NCBI GenBank assembly: GCA_016714815.1
Contig: JADKBZ010000004.1
Span: 248,001-312,000, forward strand
From: Holophagales bacterium
Lineage (GTDB): Bacteria > Acidobacteriota > Thermoanaerobaculia > UBA5066
Reading direction: 5' to 3'
Length of the DNA: 64,000 nt
The translations under genes and the position numbers were made by a program. Each line of letters begins with the position of its first letter. The first letter of the stretch is position 1. The notes beneath the pieces are model-generated. The model was not told the origin of the DNA and ran no database searches. It worked only from the letters and a program-made list of their open reading frames with translations. Below, in pieces: positions 29,126 to 39,496 of this stretch.

Positions 29126-29943
29126 GGCGTGGAGAAGAGCCTCAGGAAGTTCGCGGTGGTCACGCGACCGGCTTCTTCGAGCGAGACGCCTTTGACTTCC
29201 GCGAGCTTCGCCGCCGTGCGCGCCACGTACGAGGGCTCGTTCGGCTTGCCACGGAAAGGCGCCGGGGCGAGGTAGGGCGCGTCCGTCTCGACCATCATCG
29301 ACGAGAGCGGAAGCGCCGCCGCCGACTCGCGGACGTTGTCGGCCATGCGGAACGTGATCATCCCCGAGTAGCTGACGAGGTAGCCGAGGGAGATCGCCTT
29401 CTCCCCCGTCGCGGTCGACGCGCAGAAGGAGTGGAAGACCCCGCGAAGCGCCTCGGGGCTCCCCTTCGCCTCGGCCTCGAGGATCGCGAGGAGATCCTCC
29501 TCCGACTCGCGGTTGTGGAGGAGAACCGGCTTTCCGAGTCGTTCCGCCAGCTTCAGCTGTGCCACGAGCGCCCGCTTCTGGTCTTCCTTGGGGGCGAAGT
29601 CGTAGAAGTAGTCGAGGCCGATCTCGCCGATCGCGACGACCTTCGTCGAGGCCGCGAAGCGCTCGAGCACGGGGACCACGCGATCCTCGTCGAACCCCTT
29701 CGTCTCGTGCGGGTGGACGCCGACGGCCGCGAAAACGCCGTCGAACCGCTCGGCGACCTCGACGGCGCGCAGGGCGTCGTCGAGCGTCGTCGCCGGGACG
29801 AGGATCCGTGTCACCCCCGCGTCGCGCGCCCGGGAAACGAGCTCTGCCACCTCGTCGTCCGTCGCCGCACGCGTCGGCCAGCGGGCTTCGGGCCCCGGGA
29901 AGACCATCGTCAGGTGCCCGTGGGAGTCGGCGAGCTCGATCAC
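29122..29943 (-). CDS. tatD: TatD family metal-dependent hydrolase
   Basis: A 273-residue TIM-barrel hydrolase. The metal ligands are visible: HxH in DSHGHL, Glu in IGEIGLDYFYDF, His in LLHNRES, His in VFHSFCAS and Asp in VETDAPYLAP. TatD proteins are Mg-dependent 3'-5' DNA/RNA exonucleases involved in repair or turnover. It starts at GTG 29943, overlapping the kinase stop (GTGA), and its stop overlaps the zincin gene. Confidence 0.92.
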   Translation of the reverse strand: MIELADSHGHLTMVFPGPEARWPTRAATDDEVAELVSRARDAGVTRILVPATTLDDALRAVEVAERFDGVFAAVGVHPHETKGFDEDRVVPVLERFAASTKVVAIGEIGLDYFYDFAPKEDQKRALVAQLKLAERLGKPVLLHNRESEEDLLAILEAEAKGSPEALRGVFHSFCASTATGEKAISLGYLVSYSGMITFRMADNVRESAAALPLSSMMVETDAPYLAPAPFRGKPNEPSYVARTAAKLAEVKGVSLEEAGRVTTANFLRLFSTP

Positions 29944-32743
29944 GGGGCCGAGGATAGCCGACGGGCTGGCTGCGGCGGCGCCGAACGGCCCGCCCCGCTC
30001 TCCGTCCCCTCGAGCACCTCGTCGACGAGTTTCCGCGGGAGGAGTCCCGGCCGGAGGGCCGTGCGTATCACGACGGCTTCCTCGCGAGCCCTCTCCACCT
30101 CGCCCGACGCCAGGAGCGCCTTCGTTCGGAGCGCGCGGGCGAGGTCGAGCGTCTGCCGGGCGTCGAACTCCTCGGCGGAACGCCGTTCGGCGCGGTCGAC
30201 CAGCCGGTCGATGGCCACGAGCGCCTCGACCGGCCGCTCGAGCGAAAGGAGCGCCGCCGCCTCGGCGAGGAGCGCCTCTTCGCGGGCTTCCGGGTGTGTC
30301 CGGGCCAGCGCCTGCATCTTCTCGACGTCGTCCGGACGGGTCCGGCCCATCCGCCACCGCGCCAGGGAGGCCACTGCCTCCGTTCCGGGGACGATCGCCA
30401 GCGGCCTCGCCCTCCCGTCCGCCTCCGTCACCTCGTCCCACCAGAGATGGGCTCGGGCCTGGTGCGCGTCTCCCCACATCGCCGAGCCCGTCACGTCCGG
30501 CCCGACGAAGTCGCGCACAGCCCTGCGAAAGCCCTCCCGATCGCCCAGCTCGATCCGCGCCCGGACCCGGAGGAGGTGCCCGTCGCACCAGTCGCGATTG
30601 CCCCGCGGCGGGATCGCTAGCCTGTCGAGGAGAGCGAGCCCCTCGGGGAGCCGGCCCGAAGCCAGCTCGAGATTCGCGGCCCGATAGAGGACCTCGTCGA
30701 TCGGGTCGCCGGCGAGCTCGGCCCCTAGGGCCGCCAGGCCGGCGGATACGTCCCCCGCCTGCGCCAGGGCCGACGCGGCGTGGACCGCGAAGACGCCCCG
30801 ATAGGCCCGCTCTTTCAGGAGAGGTCCCGCTTCACGGGCGATGCCCGAGAGCCGCGAAGCCGCTTCCTCGGGGCTCCTCGGCCTTTCGGCGCCGACGAGA
30901 GCCATCAGGGCCGAGACGAAACCGACCCGGGCCTTCTCGAGGTCGAGCCCCTCGTTCGGCCCGCCGACCGGATTCCCCGAGCGGTCCAGCTTCCAGGCCT
31001 CTTCGCTCTGCCAGGGCCGCGCCGCTCCGTCCGTCACCATGAGGGCGCCAGCGGAACCGCTGCGGCCCTCCCCGACCAGAACGTACCGCACCAGGTCGAG
31101 CCCGACCCGGGGTTCGGGCCGGAGCGTCAGGCCCGGGCCGATGAAGACCGGCGTGGAGCGCGACGTCTCCACGCCACCAGGCGGGCGGACTGCGAGCTCT
31201 CCCTCCACGGAGAGCATCCCCAACCTGTTGTTGATACCCCGGAACCGGAGGCGGCTCGCCGCGCCGGAACCGACGACGTCCACCTGCTCGATCCAGCCCG
31301 AGTGAAGCAGGAGGGTCTCCCAGCGGCCGAGGCGCGGCCAGTAAACGAGAAGCGCCGCCGGGAAGAAGATCCGATGATTCGCCCGGACGACGACCTCCGG
31401 GAATCCGTCGCCGTCCAAGTCGAGGAGGCTCGCTTTCGGCGTCACCGCGACCGACGCCTCGAACGGCCACTGATCGACGACCGACTCGGGCGCAACGTCG
31501 ACCACGCGCCGGCCCCGGGAGTCGAGGATCCGGAGGACCGAAGGGAGCAGCCCCGTGCCGTCCCCCACCTTCGGGACCCAGGTGAGGACCGTCTCGGCGC
31601 GCCGGTCCCCGTCGAGATCCCCCGAGAGGACGGACGGCGGGTAGCCCTCGAAACGCTCCAGAAAGACCGGCTCGCCCCTCGGCCCCATTCCGCGGACGAC
31701 GCCCCCCTCGACGACGGCCCGGACGACGGAGGGAGGGTCGAGCCGGGCGGAGAGGGGACGCCAGGCGAGAGCGACGCCGACGAACGTCGCCGCCGCGCCG
31801 ATCAGAAGCCGGCGACGCCGGCGCCGCTCGCGGGGCGACGCGGTCGACCCACGCGACGAGAGGGCCTCGAGCGCGACGGCCGCCGTCGGGAACCGGTCCC
31901 CCTGTGACTTCTCCAGGAGTCGCAGGACGAACCGCGAAAGCCACGCGGGACACTCCCTCCGGAGCGCCGCGGGGTCGGGCGGCGCCACGCTCACGTGCTT
32001 GCGCGCCACCTCGAACGCCGACGCGCCATCGAATGGCTGCTTCCCCGTGAGGAGCTCGAAGAGCGTCACCCCCACGCCGTACAGGTCCGTCGCCGGCCCG
32101 AGCGGTTCCCCGCGAATCTGCTCCGGACTCATGTATCCCGGCGTTCCAATCGAAAGAGCCGTCCGGGTCAGGTCGAACGCCTCCCCCACCGGTCGCGCCA
32201 GGCCGAAGTCCGCCAGGCGAACGCTCCCCCTTGCGTCCAGGAGGAGGTTCGAGGGCTTGACGTCCCGGTGGATCACCCCCTGCGCGTGCAGGTACGCCAG
32301 CGCCTCCAGCGTATCCCGCCCGATCCGCGCCGCCTCTTCGACGGAGACCGGTCCGGCCCGCAGGCGCTCCGCGACGCTCCCGCCGGGGACCCATTCCATC
32401 GCCACGGCGAGCCGGTCGCCCGCCTCGATCAGCTCGAACATCCGCACCAGCCGCTCGTGGCTCAGGGTCCGCCAAGGCGGACCTCCCGCCGGAGCCGTTC
32501 TCGCGACACCTCGTCGAGCTCGGCGCGAAACAGCTTCACCGCGACCGGCTCGTTCAGCTCCAGGTCGTGAGCCAGCCAGACGTCCGCCTGGCCGCCAGAG
32601 CCGATCAGGCGTTCGGGGCGAAAGCGGGGCGGGAGCGAAGGGGCAGCGGAGGCGCCGGACGGACGGGCATCTCGGCCCCCTCCAGCGCCCTGGTCCGCAT
32701 CCCAAGTTGCGGTTTCGCCGAGGCCCGGCCGACGCTCGGACAT
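29940..32743 (-). CDS. Ser/Thr protein kinase with FG-GAP-like and TPR regions (apparent frameshift near 32470)
   Basis: The N-terminal 90 residues (start ATG 32743) hold the glycine loop (LIGSGGQADVWLAHD) and the ATP Lys (VAVKLF). They end in a stop just after LRREVRLG. One base out of frame, the kinase resumes: MEWVPGG, HRDVKPSN, DFGLARP, GTPGYMSPEQ. The intact paralogue at 41831-44560 reads straight through this point, so one base is missing from a Gly codon at about 32470. Beyond the kinase come an Arg-rich membrane anchor, a region with two FG-GAP-like acidic loops (DLDGDRRAE, DLDGDGFPE) and a C-terminal TPR-like helical half. It is either a genuine pseudogene or a sequencing error. Its downstream partners are tatD, the zincin gene and a glycosyltransferase. 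Confidence 0.8.
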
Positions 32744-32966
32744 CCGGGAGAGTGTACGTGTGGCGACGGCCCGACGGCACGCGAACCCGATCGACCGAAG
32801 AACCCACCAACCTCAGGCAGAGCACTCACGGCTGACGATTCAGACTGAGCTGACAACGTGCGGTAGAGGCCCGCGCTACGAGGCCGGGCGCCCGGGGGCA
32901 GGTCCCTGGACCGGGGGCCAGAGAACCTCAGGGCCGCCGAGGGCAAAAGGGTAAGAGAGTCATGCA
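32744..32966. other. intergenic spacer, no gene seen
   Basis: 223 bases between the stop of the giant secreted protein and the start of the frameshifted kinase, both on the minus strand. I see no convincing promoter, terminator or open frame of interest. Confidence 0.4.
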
Positions 32967-35900
32967 TTACTGTGACCGGGCGAGACGGAAGCCTACGTCG
33001 TAGAGGCTGAGGCCCGGGTAGGAGTAGTTGCGAATGGCGGAGCGCGTGTACTGGAGGTAGGCGTGCCAGCCGCCGCCCCGAAGCACCCAGTAGGAGCCCG
33101 TCGTCGGTCCCGTCGGGTTCGTCTGCGCAGTCGTCGGGTAGTCGCCGTACCGGTCCTCGATCCACTCCCAGACGTTCCCGTGCACGTCATACAGCCCGTA
33201 CCCGTTCGCCCCCTTAGTCCCCACCGCGTGGATCGTGTTCCCCGCGTTCCCGCACCACCACACGAACGGACTGGCCCCCGCGTTTGCTCCGCAGACGTCA
33301 TCCCCATCCAGCGCATCCCCGAACGAAAAGCGAGCCTGTGTCCCCCCCCTCGCAGCCCGCTCCCACTCCGCCTCCGTCGGCAGCCGGAACTTCGTCGTCC
33401 CCAGCAGCTCGTTCAGCTTCGCGATGAACCCGTTCGCCCCTCGGATGTCATCCCAGGAAACGTGCTCCACCGGGCAGTTCCCGCCACACGAGATGAAGGA
33501 CGACGGGTTCGTCCCCATCACCGCCTGCCACTGCGCCTGAGTCACCTCGTACTTCCCGATGTAGTAGTCAGACGTCAGCGTCACCTGGTGCAGCGTCTCG
33601 TTGTCGTAACGATTCCGCTCCGTCGTCGGCGACCCCATCTGGAACGTCCCCGCCGGGATCTTCACCATCACCAGCGGTACACCTCCTGGCAAAGCCACGG
33701 TGATCTCCTGCCCGCCCTCCGGATGACTTGAAAGATAGCCATTCACATCCAAGAGGAGGTCTAGCGGTCCCGAAGCTCGATTTCTGACCTTCACCGTACC
33801 GTGATCATCGCCAGCCAGTTTCAGAATCGTCATTGCCGCACGGGTCCTACCGGAACCGAACGCCACGCTCGTGGCATCCCCGGGGTCCGCCACGTCTCCC
33901 GGGTAGACCAGGAGATCGCCCGCTGCGTTCGGCGTCACCACCGTGACATTCACCGAAAGGGCGATCGCATCGACCGGAACGCCGCAGGCTCCATCGGCGA
34001 GAGGGAAGGACCGATCCGGGGTTCCCGCCGCTCCAATCGCTGGTCCTCCGAACACCCCTGCAGCTCCGCGCGTGTCAAGGAGACGGCACGGAGCAAGGCT
34101 CCAGAAACTCTGCCCGGATGCGCTGGCGCCTCCGGCCTGATTGACGCTGAAGGTGTTCCCAGCAACGGTTGCGTTTCCGGAGCGGACTGTGCCGGTATTG
34201 GCCTCCCAGGACACCGTCACCGTCGCCGGTCCGCTCCCGGCTGTCGGCGCGACCGCCAGCCAGGATCCGTTGCCGGTCGCGCTCCAGCTCCCGCCAACGC
34301 ACGCGGCCGGAGATCCCGTTACCGCCACGGATTGTGATCCCGCTGCCGCACTCGCACTGGCAGACGTTGGAGCGATAGTAAAGCTCGTGCAGGTACACGC
34401 GCTCGTCGGGAAGGACGCATCGTTTCCGTACGCTGTGCCGGCAGAGTTGGTCGCCCTCGCGCGGAAGTGATAGGTCGTGCCACACAACAGCGCTGGCGAG
34501 GCCGAAACAGCCTGTGTCGAGGTTCCCGTCAGGGGCTGAGCCGTTACCGTGGCTCCGTATGCCGTCGTCGTTCCGTAGTCGAAGGCAGTCGTAGTGGAAG
34601 CGCCGTTTGGATTCACGCTGCCGTTCAGGGTGGCGACGTACTGGCCTATGCCGAGCGCCGCCCCTGTGGTCACAGACGGCACCTGAACAGGCAGGCTGAA
34701 ATTCGCCGTACAGCTTCGGGGCCCGCCCATCGCGACAGTACCGTCCGTGCAGTCAGGATCGCCGGTCCACCCCCCGAACGTCGAACCACTCTCCGGGGTC
34801 GCTGTGAGAGCGACTGTCGTTCCGTAGGTGAAGCTGAAAGAGCATCCCGTTCCGCAGGCAATCCCAGCGGGGCTGCTGGTGATGCTTCCCGTTCCCGTCC
34901 CTGCTTTCGTGACTGTCAGAGTCTGAGGTCCAGCGATCGAGAATCCCGCCACTCCTGCCACCGTAGCGCTGTTCGCCTGGGGGCTCGAGTCGATTGCGGT
35001 CACGTCGTTGAAATAGACGCCTACCTCGAAGCCTCCGGAGTTGACCACGCCCGAGAAGATGTTCCCTCCTGTCGCCGTCATCGGAACTGCAATTACGGCT
35101 CCGCCGCCCGCAGCGCGGACGGTTGCGGAGACGCTTGCAACTCCCGTGTCCCCGTCTACCACCGTGCATGTCAGGAGGAAGGTCGTCCCCGGTGCTGCCG
35201 TCGGAGGTGCGATGGCGCAGCCGCTGATCACCGGCGCGGTACGATCGACCATGTACGTAACGTGCCGCAGCTCATCGCTCGCGTTCGCACCCGATGCAGC
35301 GTCTACCGCGTGGTAACTGATCGTGTTCTGGCCTTCCAGAAGCGAGACCGTCGTCGAGAAGCTGCCATCGCCACCGAGGGAGACGGGCGCACCATTCACC
35401 GTGAAGCTCGCGACTCCTGTCTGGTCCGTCACCAGGCCCGAAGTGAGCACCGAGCTCTGGTTCGTCGCATGATTCTCGGCTGGAGTCGTCACTGAGATTA
35501 CAGGTCCGGCCGTATCCGGTGGCGCGAGCGGCCTGAATAGGTAAACGTACCCACTGACGCCGGCCGCCGCGAGCTCTCCTGTGGAGGGGTTCCAATCCAT
35601 CTCGTAGATCTTGCCGCTCACCGCCGCGTGCGCGAAACTGCTCCCGTCGGCGACGTTCAGGATTTCGATGCTCGAGTCGCCGCCGACGGCCAGCTTCGTG
35701 TCGTTGTCCAGGAAGGTCGCCGCATAAATCCATCTGCTTCCCAGGTTCTGGGCCATGTAGGAAGTCGCAGCCCATGTCGTCGTGTTAAACACCTTGACAA
35801 TGGGGGAATCGATGAATCCGACCGCCGCGACCTTCGCACCGTCGCTAGAAAAGGCCGCGTCATAGGCGTCGTAGCCCGCTACGATGTTCTCCTTCCGAAC

Positions 35901-38900
35901 CTGACTTCCGGACGTGTTCCAGACGTAAAGGTATCCATCCTGGGAACATGCGGCGATCAGGCCACGCGCAGCACTGAAGTCCATGCGGCCCCTGGCGTCG
36001 AAGGCAACATCTGCGAATGGAGTCCCCGCAATGCAGGACCCTGGGTGGAGGAAAGCGTGTCGTATCCCGGCGGAGGCGAGGCTAGAGTTCGAGGTCCAAG
36101 TGAGTAGCTGGGCTGTGAGTGGATCCGAAACTGCGGCATTGCAGGAGTAGCTGCCATTGCTCACATTCCTGACCTCTGCGCCTCTTGATGTAGCGAGCGC
36201 GACAAGACCGCCGTTCGGGGATACCGAGACCTCGTTCCCTGTCGAGTTCTGGGGAACGATGAACCACGCCTCGGAATAGCCGGACGTATTCCACGCGGTC
36301 AGTGCTCCCGACCTCCCGGCTATGAGCCTTGAGCCGTCTGGCGTGTAGGCCAAGCCAAAGATCGTACCGGCTCCGGACCCGAGGGTTCGGTCCGGCGTGA
36401 TAACCCCGCCGACCGTTCCGCCTACCTGGGCCGTGAAGGTCGTCGCGGCGGTGCTGCCACCGTACCGCCCTGTAACGGTCACCGCCCCGGAGGCAGCAAC
36501 CGTGAGGGAAACCGTAGCGACGCCGAGGGAGCCGGCTTGCTCGTCAATCCCCGACGTTCCCTCGTCGCCGTCACTATTCCTGAGGATGCCCGCGGAGGTT
36601 CCGAATGTCACCCAGGCGTACGAGACAGGGCTCCCATCCTGATGTGTTACGAATGCCTGGACCGAGTACGTCGTTCCGCCTGAATTGCTGCCCTGGTACC
36701 CCACAGAGAGCTGGATCCTCGCGTCGGCGTTGGGATCGACGATCTCGATCGGTATGATTCTCGGCGTGCAGTTCGGAGCCGAGGCTGTGATATTTGCAGT
36801 TCCTACGGTGTCGGAAGAGAAGTAGATCCACGTCTGGCCACTCACGTTCGTGTACACCGTGGAGGGGCTCGTCGGAGAGCTCGCCCCGTTCCCGGTGAAG
36901 TAGCCGGGGAACCCCGTCGAGAAGGTCACCGGCGTGTTGAAGGGGACTGTGTTTCCAGCACCGTCTTTCACGTCAACGCTGATTGTGGATGCCATCATGA
37001 CGTTCACAGGATTCGGGCTTGCCGATCCCGTGATTCCACCGGCACCCGAGAATGTGGCGACGACGTTCCGTGCCTCTGTCATTGCCACCGTGCAGCTCCC
37101 GGTACCGGTGCACGCGCCGCTCCACCCAGCGAAAGTCGAGCCAGTGAGAGGCGTCGCGGTCAACGTGACGTTCGTTCCGTAAGCGAAGCTCGCTGTACAA
37201 GAGCTCACACAGTTGTTGATTCCGGCCGGTGTACTGTTGATCGAGCCCGTGCCGCCGCCCGCCTTGGTCACAGAAAGGTCTTTGAAGCTGCTTGCGGCCG
37301 AGATCGATACTCGATACGGCCGTCTCGTACTCTGAACCTGAGAGTTGCAGGGATCTTCCAGGACTGAGTGGTCTGCCGCGATGCCACGAATGTGCAGTAG
37401 AACTCTCACGGTGCCTGTGCCGCCTGGAACCATGAACTCCGTGCTCAGAACGGACGTCCCGGTTCCGACGCACGAAGCGACGGGAGTGCCGGTCTCGGTT
37501 GTGATCTCGAGGAGCCGTAGATCGGGATGTGCTTGTCCGGGTTGACCTTCACGATCCACGGTGACTCCCTGCGGGCTGCCCGCGGGAAGCTCAAGAGCGA
37601 ACCAATCGTCGTCCTGGTCGGACTCCGGGTTCCACTGGTGGGTGATGAAGCCGGTGATTCTCGACTCGCGTATCGGCCAGGCGCCACCCCGAGAGGCCGG
37701 TACGTACCAGTCGGGCTCGTCGAGCGCTTCCAAGAGGACATCGAAGGCCTTGGTCTCAGTGCATCCTCCAAGAACGCAGAGTGAGGTGTGCGCGGCATCG
37801 ATCACGATCGATTCGCCCGGACTTGACAGATACTGTCTCTCTGCAAGTACCGCGCAATCACCGTCTGAGAATGGAAAGTCGTAGTGATCGCCGATGATCC
37901 AAACATACTCGACGTCTGTCGGAAGCGGCATCAGGGGATTGTCAGTACCTCCTGACCCTCCATTGATTCCGAGAACATCGTTTCCGCTGGTTCCATTGCA
38001 GTCGACATCGCGAGAGTAGAAACCCGGGAGACCAGGACCCGGGATGTATGGCGGGACAGTAGATTCATTTCCTCCGAATAGGAAGGGAGTGGAGTCGGGC
38101 TCGGGGTTGAAGATCCAGGGGTGCCAATAGGCAAGATCACGAGCTGCATTTCCCGAGGAGTCAATGAAACCAACGAGGGCCGCATCCATCTCTGCGAGGT
38201 TGCTTCCGCGGTGTGGCGTACCAAGCGTTACGAGCTTCGCGATCCTATGACCGCCAGAGGGTTCGCTGGGTTCAGCCCAGAAGGCCCCTGGGATACCTGG
38301 AGGGAAGTGCTGCCATTGAAGATATGCGCGAGCAGCGAGGCCGCCCATACTGTGGCCAACGAGTATGACCTTCGGCGCGCCAGTCAGTTCGAGAATCCGC
38401 TTGACAGCGATTCCGACGGCCTTCCCTTGCTTGATTATCGCCTCCTCATTGCTGTCGACTGCATCGCCGCCCAACGTTCCGGTTTGAGAGACGTCAAACG
38501 TCACGAGGAAGAAGCGCTGAACTGCGGCACCGGGTGTGGATGAAGTCGGCATCACGGCTACGATGTCGACGGATGTATCCGAGGGGGGATCGCCAATGGA
38601 GATTGTTTCGTAGTTCAGGTTGTTTCTTTCGTGATCGTCATCATAGTTGAGGCAGAAGCGAAAGAACTGCTCCTCCGTGAGCTGCAAAGACATGCCATAT
38701 CGCGACGCCAGTGCGGACACCGTTCCATCGGAGATCCACTGCTCGTGACTCGAGTTAAGGCCATGAACAAGCAATATGGGATACGGTGGTTCGCCTGCAA
38801 GAGCGGGAAAGGCTATTGCGAATGCCAGTACCAGAGCAAGGGCAGTTGCAGCGTGTACGCGGGCAGACTGTACCTTTGTGGGCACCTGCGATCTGGATGC

Positions 38901-38954
38901 GCTTTTGGGTGAGGCGAAGAGAGTCCTGCTGTATACGTTGATTTGGCAGTGCAT
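32967..38954 (-). CDS. giant secreted multidomain protein: lipase-like, Ig/repeat, beta-propeller, BACON, SUMF1-like
   Basis: 1995 residues, with a long signal peptide (hydrophobic 35-53, cleavage near ALAGE). Domains in order: an alpha/beta hydrolase of PGAP1/lipase type (PILLVHGLNSS ~58, nucleophile Ser202 in VGHSMGG, His near 389); a pre-peptidase-like beta domain (~430-555); a 'bacterial repeat' (KAGGGTGSINSTPAG, ~562-637); Ig-like/invasin-like domains (~640-845); a WD40-like propeller (~855-1142); more Ig-like domains; a second bacterial repeat; an Fn3-like domain; a BACON domain; a 'CRLLDTR' module (~1600-1735); and a C-terminal SUMF1/FGE-fold domain (~1740-1995). GGGAGG eight bases before ATG 38954 fixes the start. 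G+C is clearly lower than in the neighbours. It is probably surface-attached or extracellular, acting on ester lipids or glycans (inference). Confidence 0.85.
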   Translation of the reverse strand: MHCQINVYSRTLFASPKSASRSQVPTKVQSARVHAATALALVLAFAIAFPALAGEPPYPILLVHGLNSSHEQWISDGTVSALASRYGMSLQLTEEQFFRFCLNYDDDHERNNLNYETISIGDPPSDTSVDIVAVMPTSSTPGAAVQRFFLVTFDVSQTGTLGGDAVDSNEEAIIKQGKAVGIAVKRILELTGAPKVILVGHSMGGLAARAYLQWQHFPPGIPGAFWAEPSEPSGGHRIAKLVTLGTPHRGSNLAEMDAALVGFIDSSGNAARDLAYWHPWIFNPEPDSTPFLFGGNESTVPPYIPGPGLPGFYSRDVDCNGTSGNDVLGINGGSGGTDNPLMPLPTDVEYVWIIGDHYDFPFSDGDCAVLAERQYLSSPGESIVIDAAHTSLCVLGGCTETKAFDVLLEALDEPDWYVPASRGGAWPIRESRITGFITHQWNPESDQDDDWFALELPAGSPQGVTVDREGQPGQAHPDLRLLEITTETGTPVASCVGTGTSVLSTEFMVPGGTGTVRVLLHIRGIAADHSVLEDPCNSQVQSTRRPYRVSISAASSFKDLSVTKAGGGTGSINSTPAGINNCVSSCTASFAYGTNVTLTATPLTGSTFAGWSGACTGTGSCTVAMTEARNVVATFSGAGGITGSASPNPVNVMMASTISVDVKDGAGNTVPFNTPVTFSTGFPGYFTGNGASSPTSPSTVYTNVSGQTWIYFSSDTVGTANITASAPNCTPRIIPIEIVDPNADARIQLSVGYQGSNSGGTTYSVQAFVTHQDGSPVSYAWVTFGTSAGILRNSDGDEGTSGIDEQAGSLGVATVSLTVAASGAVTVTGRYGGSTAATTFTAQVGGTVGGVITPDRTLGSGAGTIFGLAYTPDGSRLIAGRSGALTAWNTSGYSEAWFIVPQNSTGNEVSVSPNGGLVALATSRGAEVRNVSNGSYSCNAAVSDPLTAQLLTWTSNSSLASAGIRHAFLHPGSCIAGTPFADVAFDARGRMDFSAARGLIAACSQDGYLYVWNTSGSQVRKENIVAGYDAYDAAFSSDGAKVAAVGFIDSPIVKVFNTTTWAATSYMAQNLGSRWIYAATFLDNDTKLAVGGDSSIEILNVADGSSFAHAAVSGKIYEMDWNPSTGELAAAGVSGYVYLFRPLAPPDTAGPVISVTTPAENHATNQSSVLTSGLVTDQTGVASFTVNGAPVSLGGDGSFSTTVSLLEGQNTISYHAVDAASGANASDELRHVTYMVDRTAPVISGCAIAPPTAAPGTTFLLTCTVVDGDTGVASVSATVRAAGGGAVIAVPMTATGGNIFSGVVNSGGFEVGVYFNDVTAIDSSPQANSATVAGVAGFSIAGPQTLTVTKAGTGTGSITSSPAGIACGTGCSFSFTYGTTVALTATPESGSTFGGWTGDPDCTDGTVAMGGPRSCTANFSLPVQVPSVTTGAALGIGQYVATLNGSVNPNGASTTTAFDYGTTTAYGATVTAQPLTGTSTQAVSASPALLCGTTYHFRARATNSAGTAYGNDASFPTSACTCTSFTIAPTSASASAAAGSQSVAVTGSPAACVGGSWSATGNGSWLAVAPTAGSGPATVTVSWEANTGTVRSGNATVAGNTFSVNQAGGASASGQSFWSLAPCRLLDTRGAAGVFGGPAIGAAGTPDRSFPLADGACGVPVDAIALSVNVTVVTPNAAGDLLVYPGDVADPGDATSVAFGSGRTRAAMTILKLAGDDHGTVKVRNRASGPLDLLLDVNGYLSSHPEGGQEITVALPGGVPLVMVKIPAGTFQMGSPTTERNRYDNETLHQVTLTSDYYIGKYEVTQAQWQAVMGTNPSSFISCGGNCPVEHVSWDDIRGANGFIAKLNELLGTTKFRLPTEAEWERAARGGTQARFSFGDALDGDDVCGANAGASPFVWWCGNAGNTIHAVGTKGANGYGLYDVHGNVWEWIEDRYGDYPTTAQTNPTGPTTGSYWVLRGGGWHAYLQYTRSAIRNYSYPGLSLYDVGFRLARSQ

Positions 38955-39082
38955 ATGCTACGCCTCCCTTTTGTTAAGACATACGTCGTTCTAGTGGCGG
39001 GATGAAGCCGCGTGGATGCCACCGCAGCATCGCTGGCTTGGCGGGTCTCTGATCTCGTGTGTCCCCGCAAGGATTCTCATCA

Positions 39083-39496
39083 TTACCGAAGAGACGTCCC
39101 GCCCGGCAAGGAGGGGCGGCCTCCTGCTCGCGGCTCAAAGGATCGAGAGAATTGACCGCCGCCTAGTGGTCGCGTCGGGGTATTCACCGGGAGCGTCGCC
39201 GCCGATCTCCACCCGATGCGACGGTTCGTGCCGCTCTCGAATCCCGTGCCTGCTTGGCCGAATAGCGGCGAGGCCGCGGGAGTGATCGTGTACCTCTCGC
39301 CGTGATCGCTCGACACCGCGAAGGAGACCGACGCCCCTTCGGCGATGGCTCCGGAGAGATCGTAGAGAGACCCTACCGACCTTTCGGAAAGCTGGGTGGC
39401 CCGGACGTTCGTGGCTGTCCCCGCCGCGAGTGGCCGCGACGCGAACAGCGCCATCAGGACGAGCGCGAGGGGGACGAACACCTGAAGTCTCCTCAC
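39083..39496 (-). pseudogene. truncated secreted protein (N-terminal part of SUMF1-type protein)
   Basis: 137 codons from GTG 39496, preceded by an ideal GGAGGTGA ribosome site. A signal peptide (LALVLMALFASRPLAAG) leads into TATNVRATQLSERSVGSLYDL and a beta domain ending TNRRIGWRSAATLPVN. This pattern normally precedes a SUMF1/FGE domain in secreted bacterial proteins. Here the reading turns into low-complexity Arg/Pro sequence and stops, with no SUMF1 domain. It appears to be the surviving 5' end of a gene whose remainder was lost or replaced by the adjacent giant gene region. Confidence 0.55.

Noticed and set aside
33000..33750. Active formylglycine-generating enzyme
   Set aside because: The catalytic cysteines are absent.
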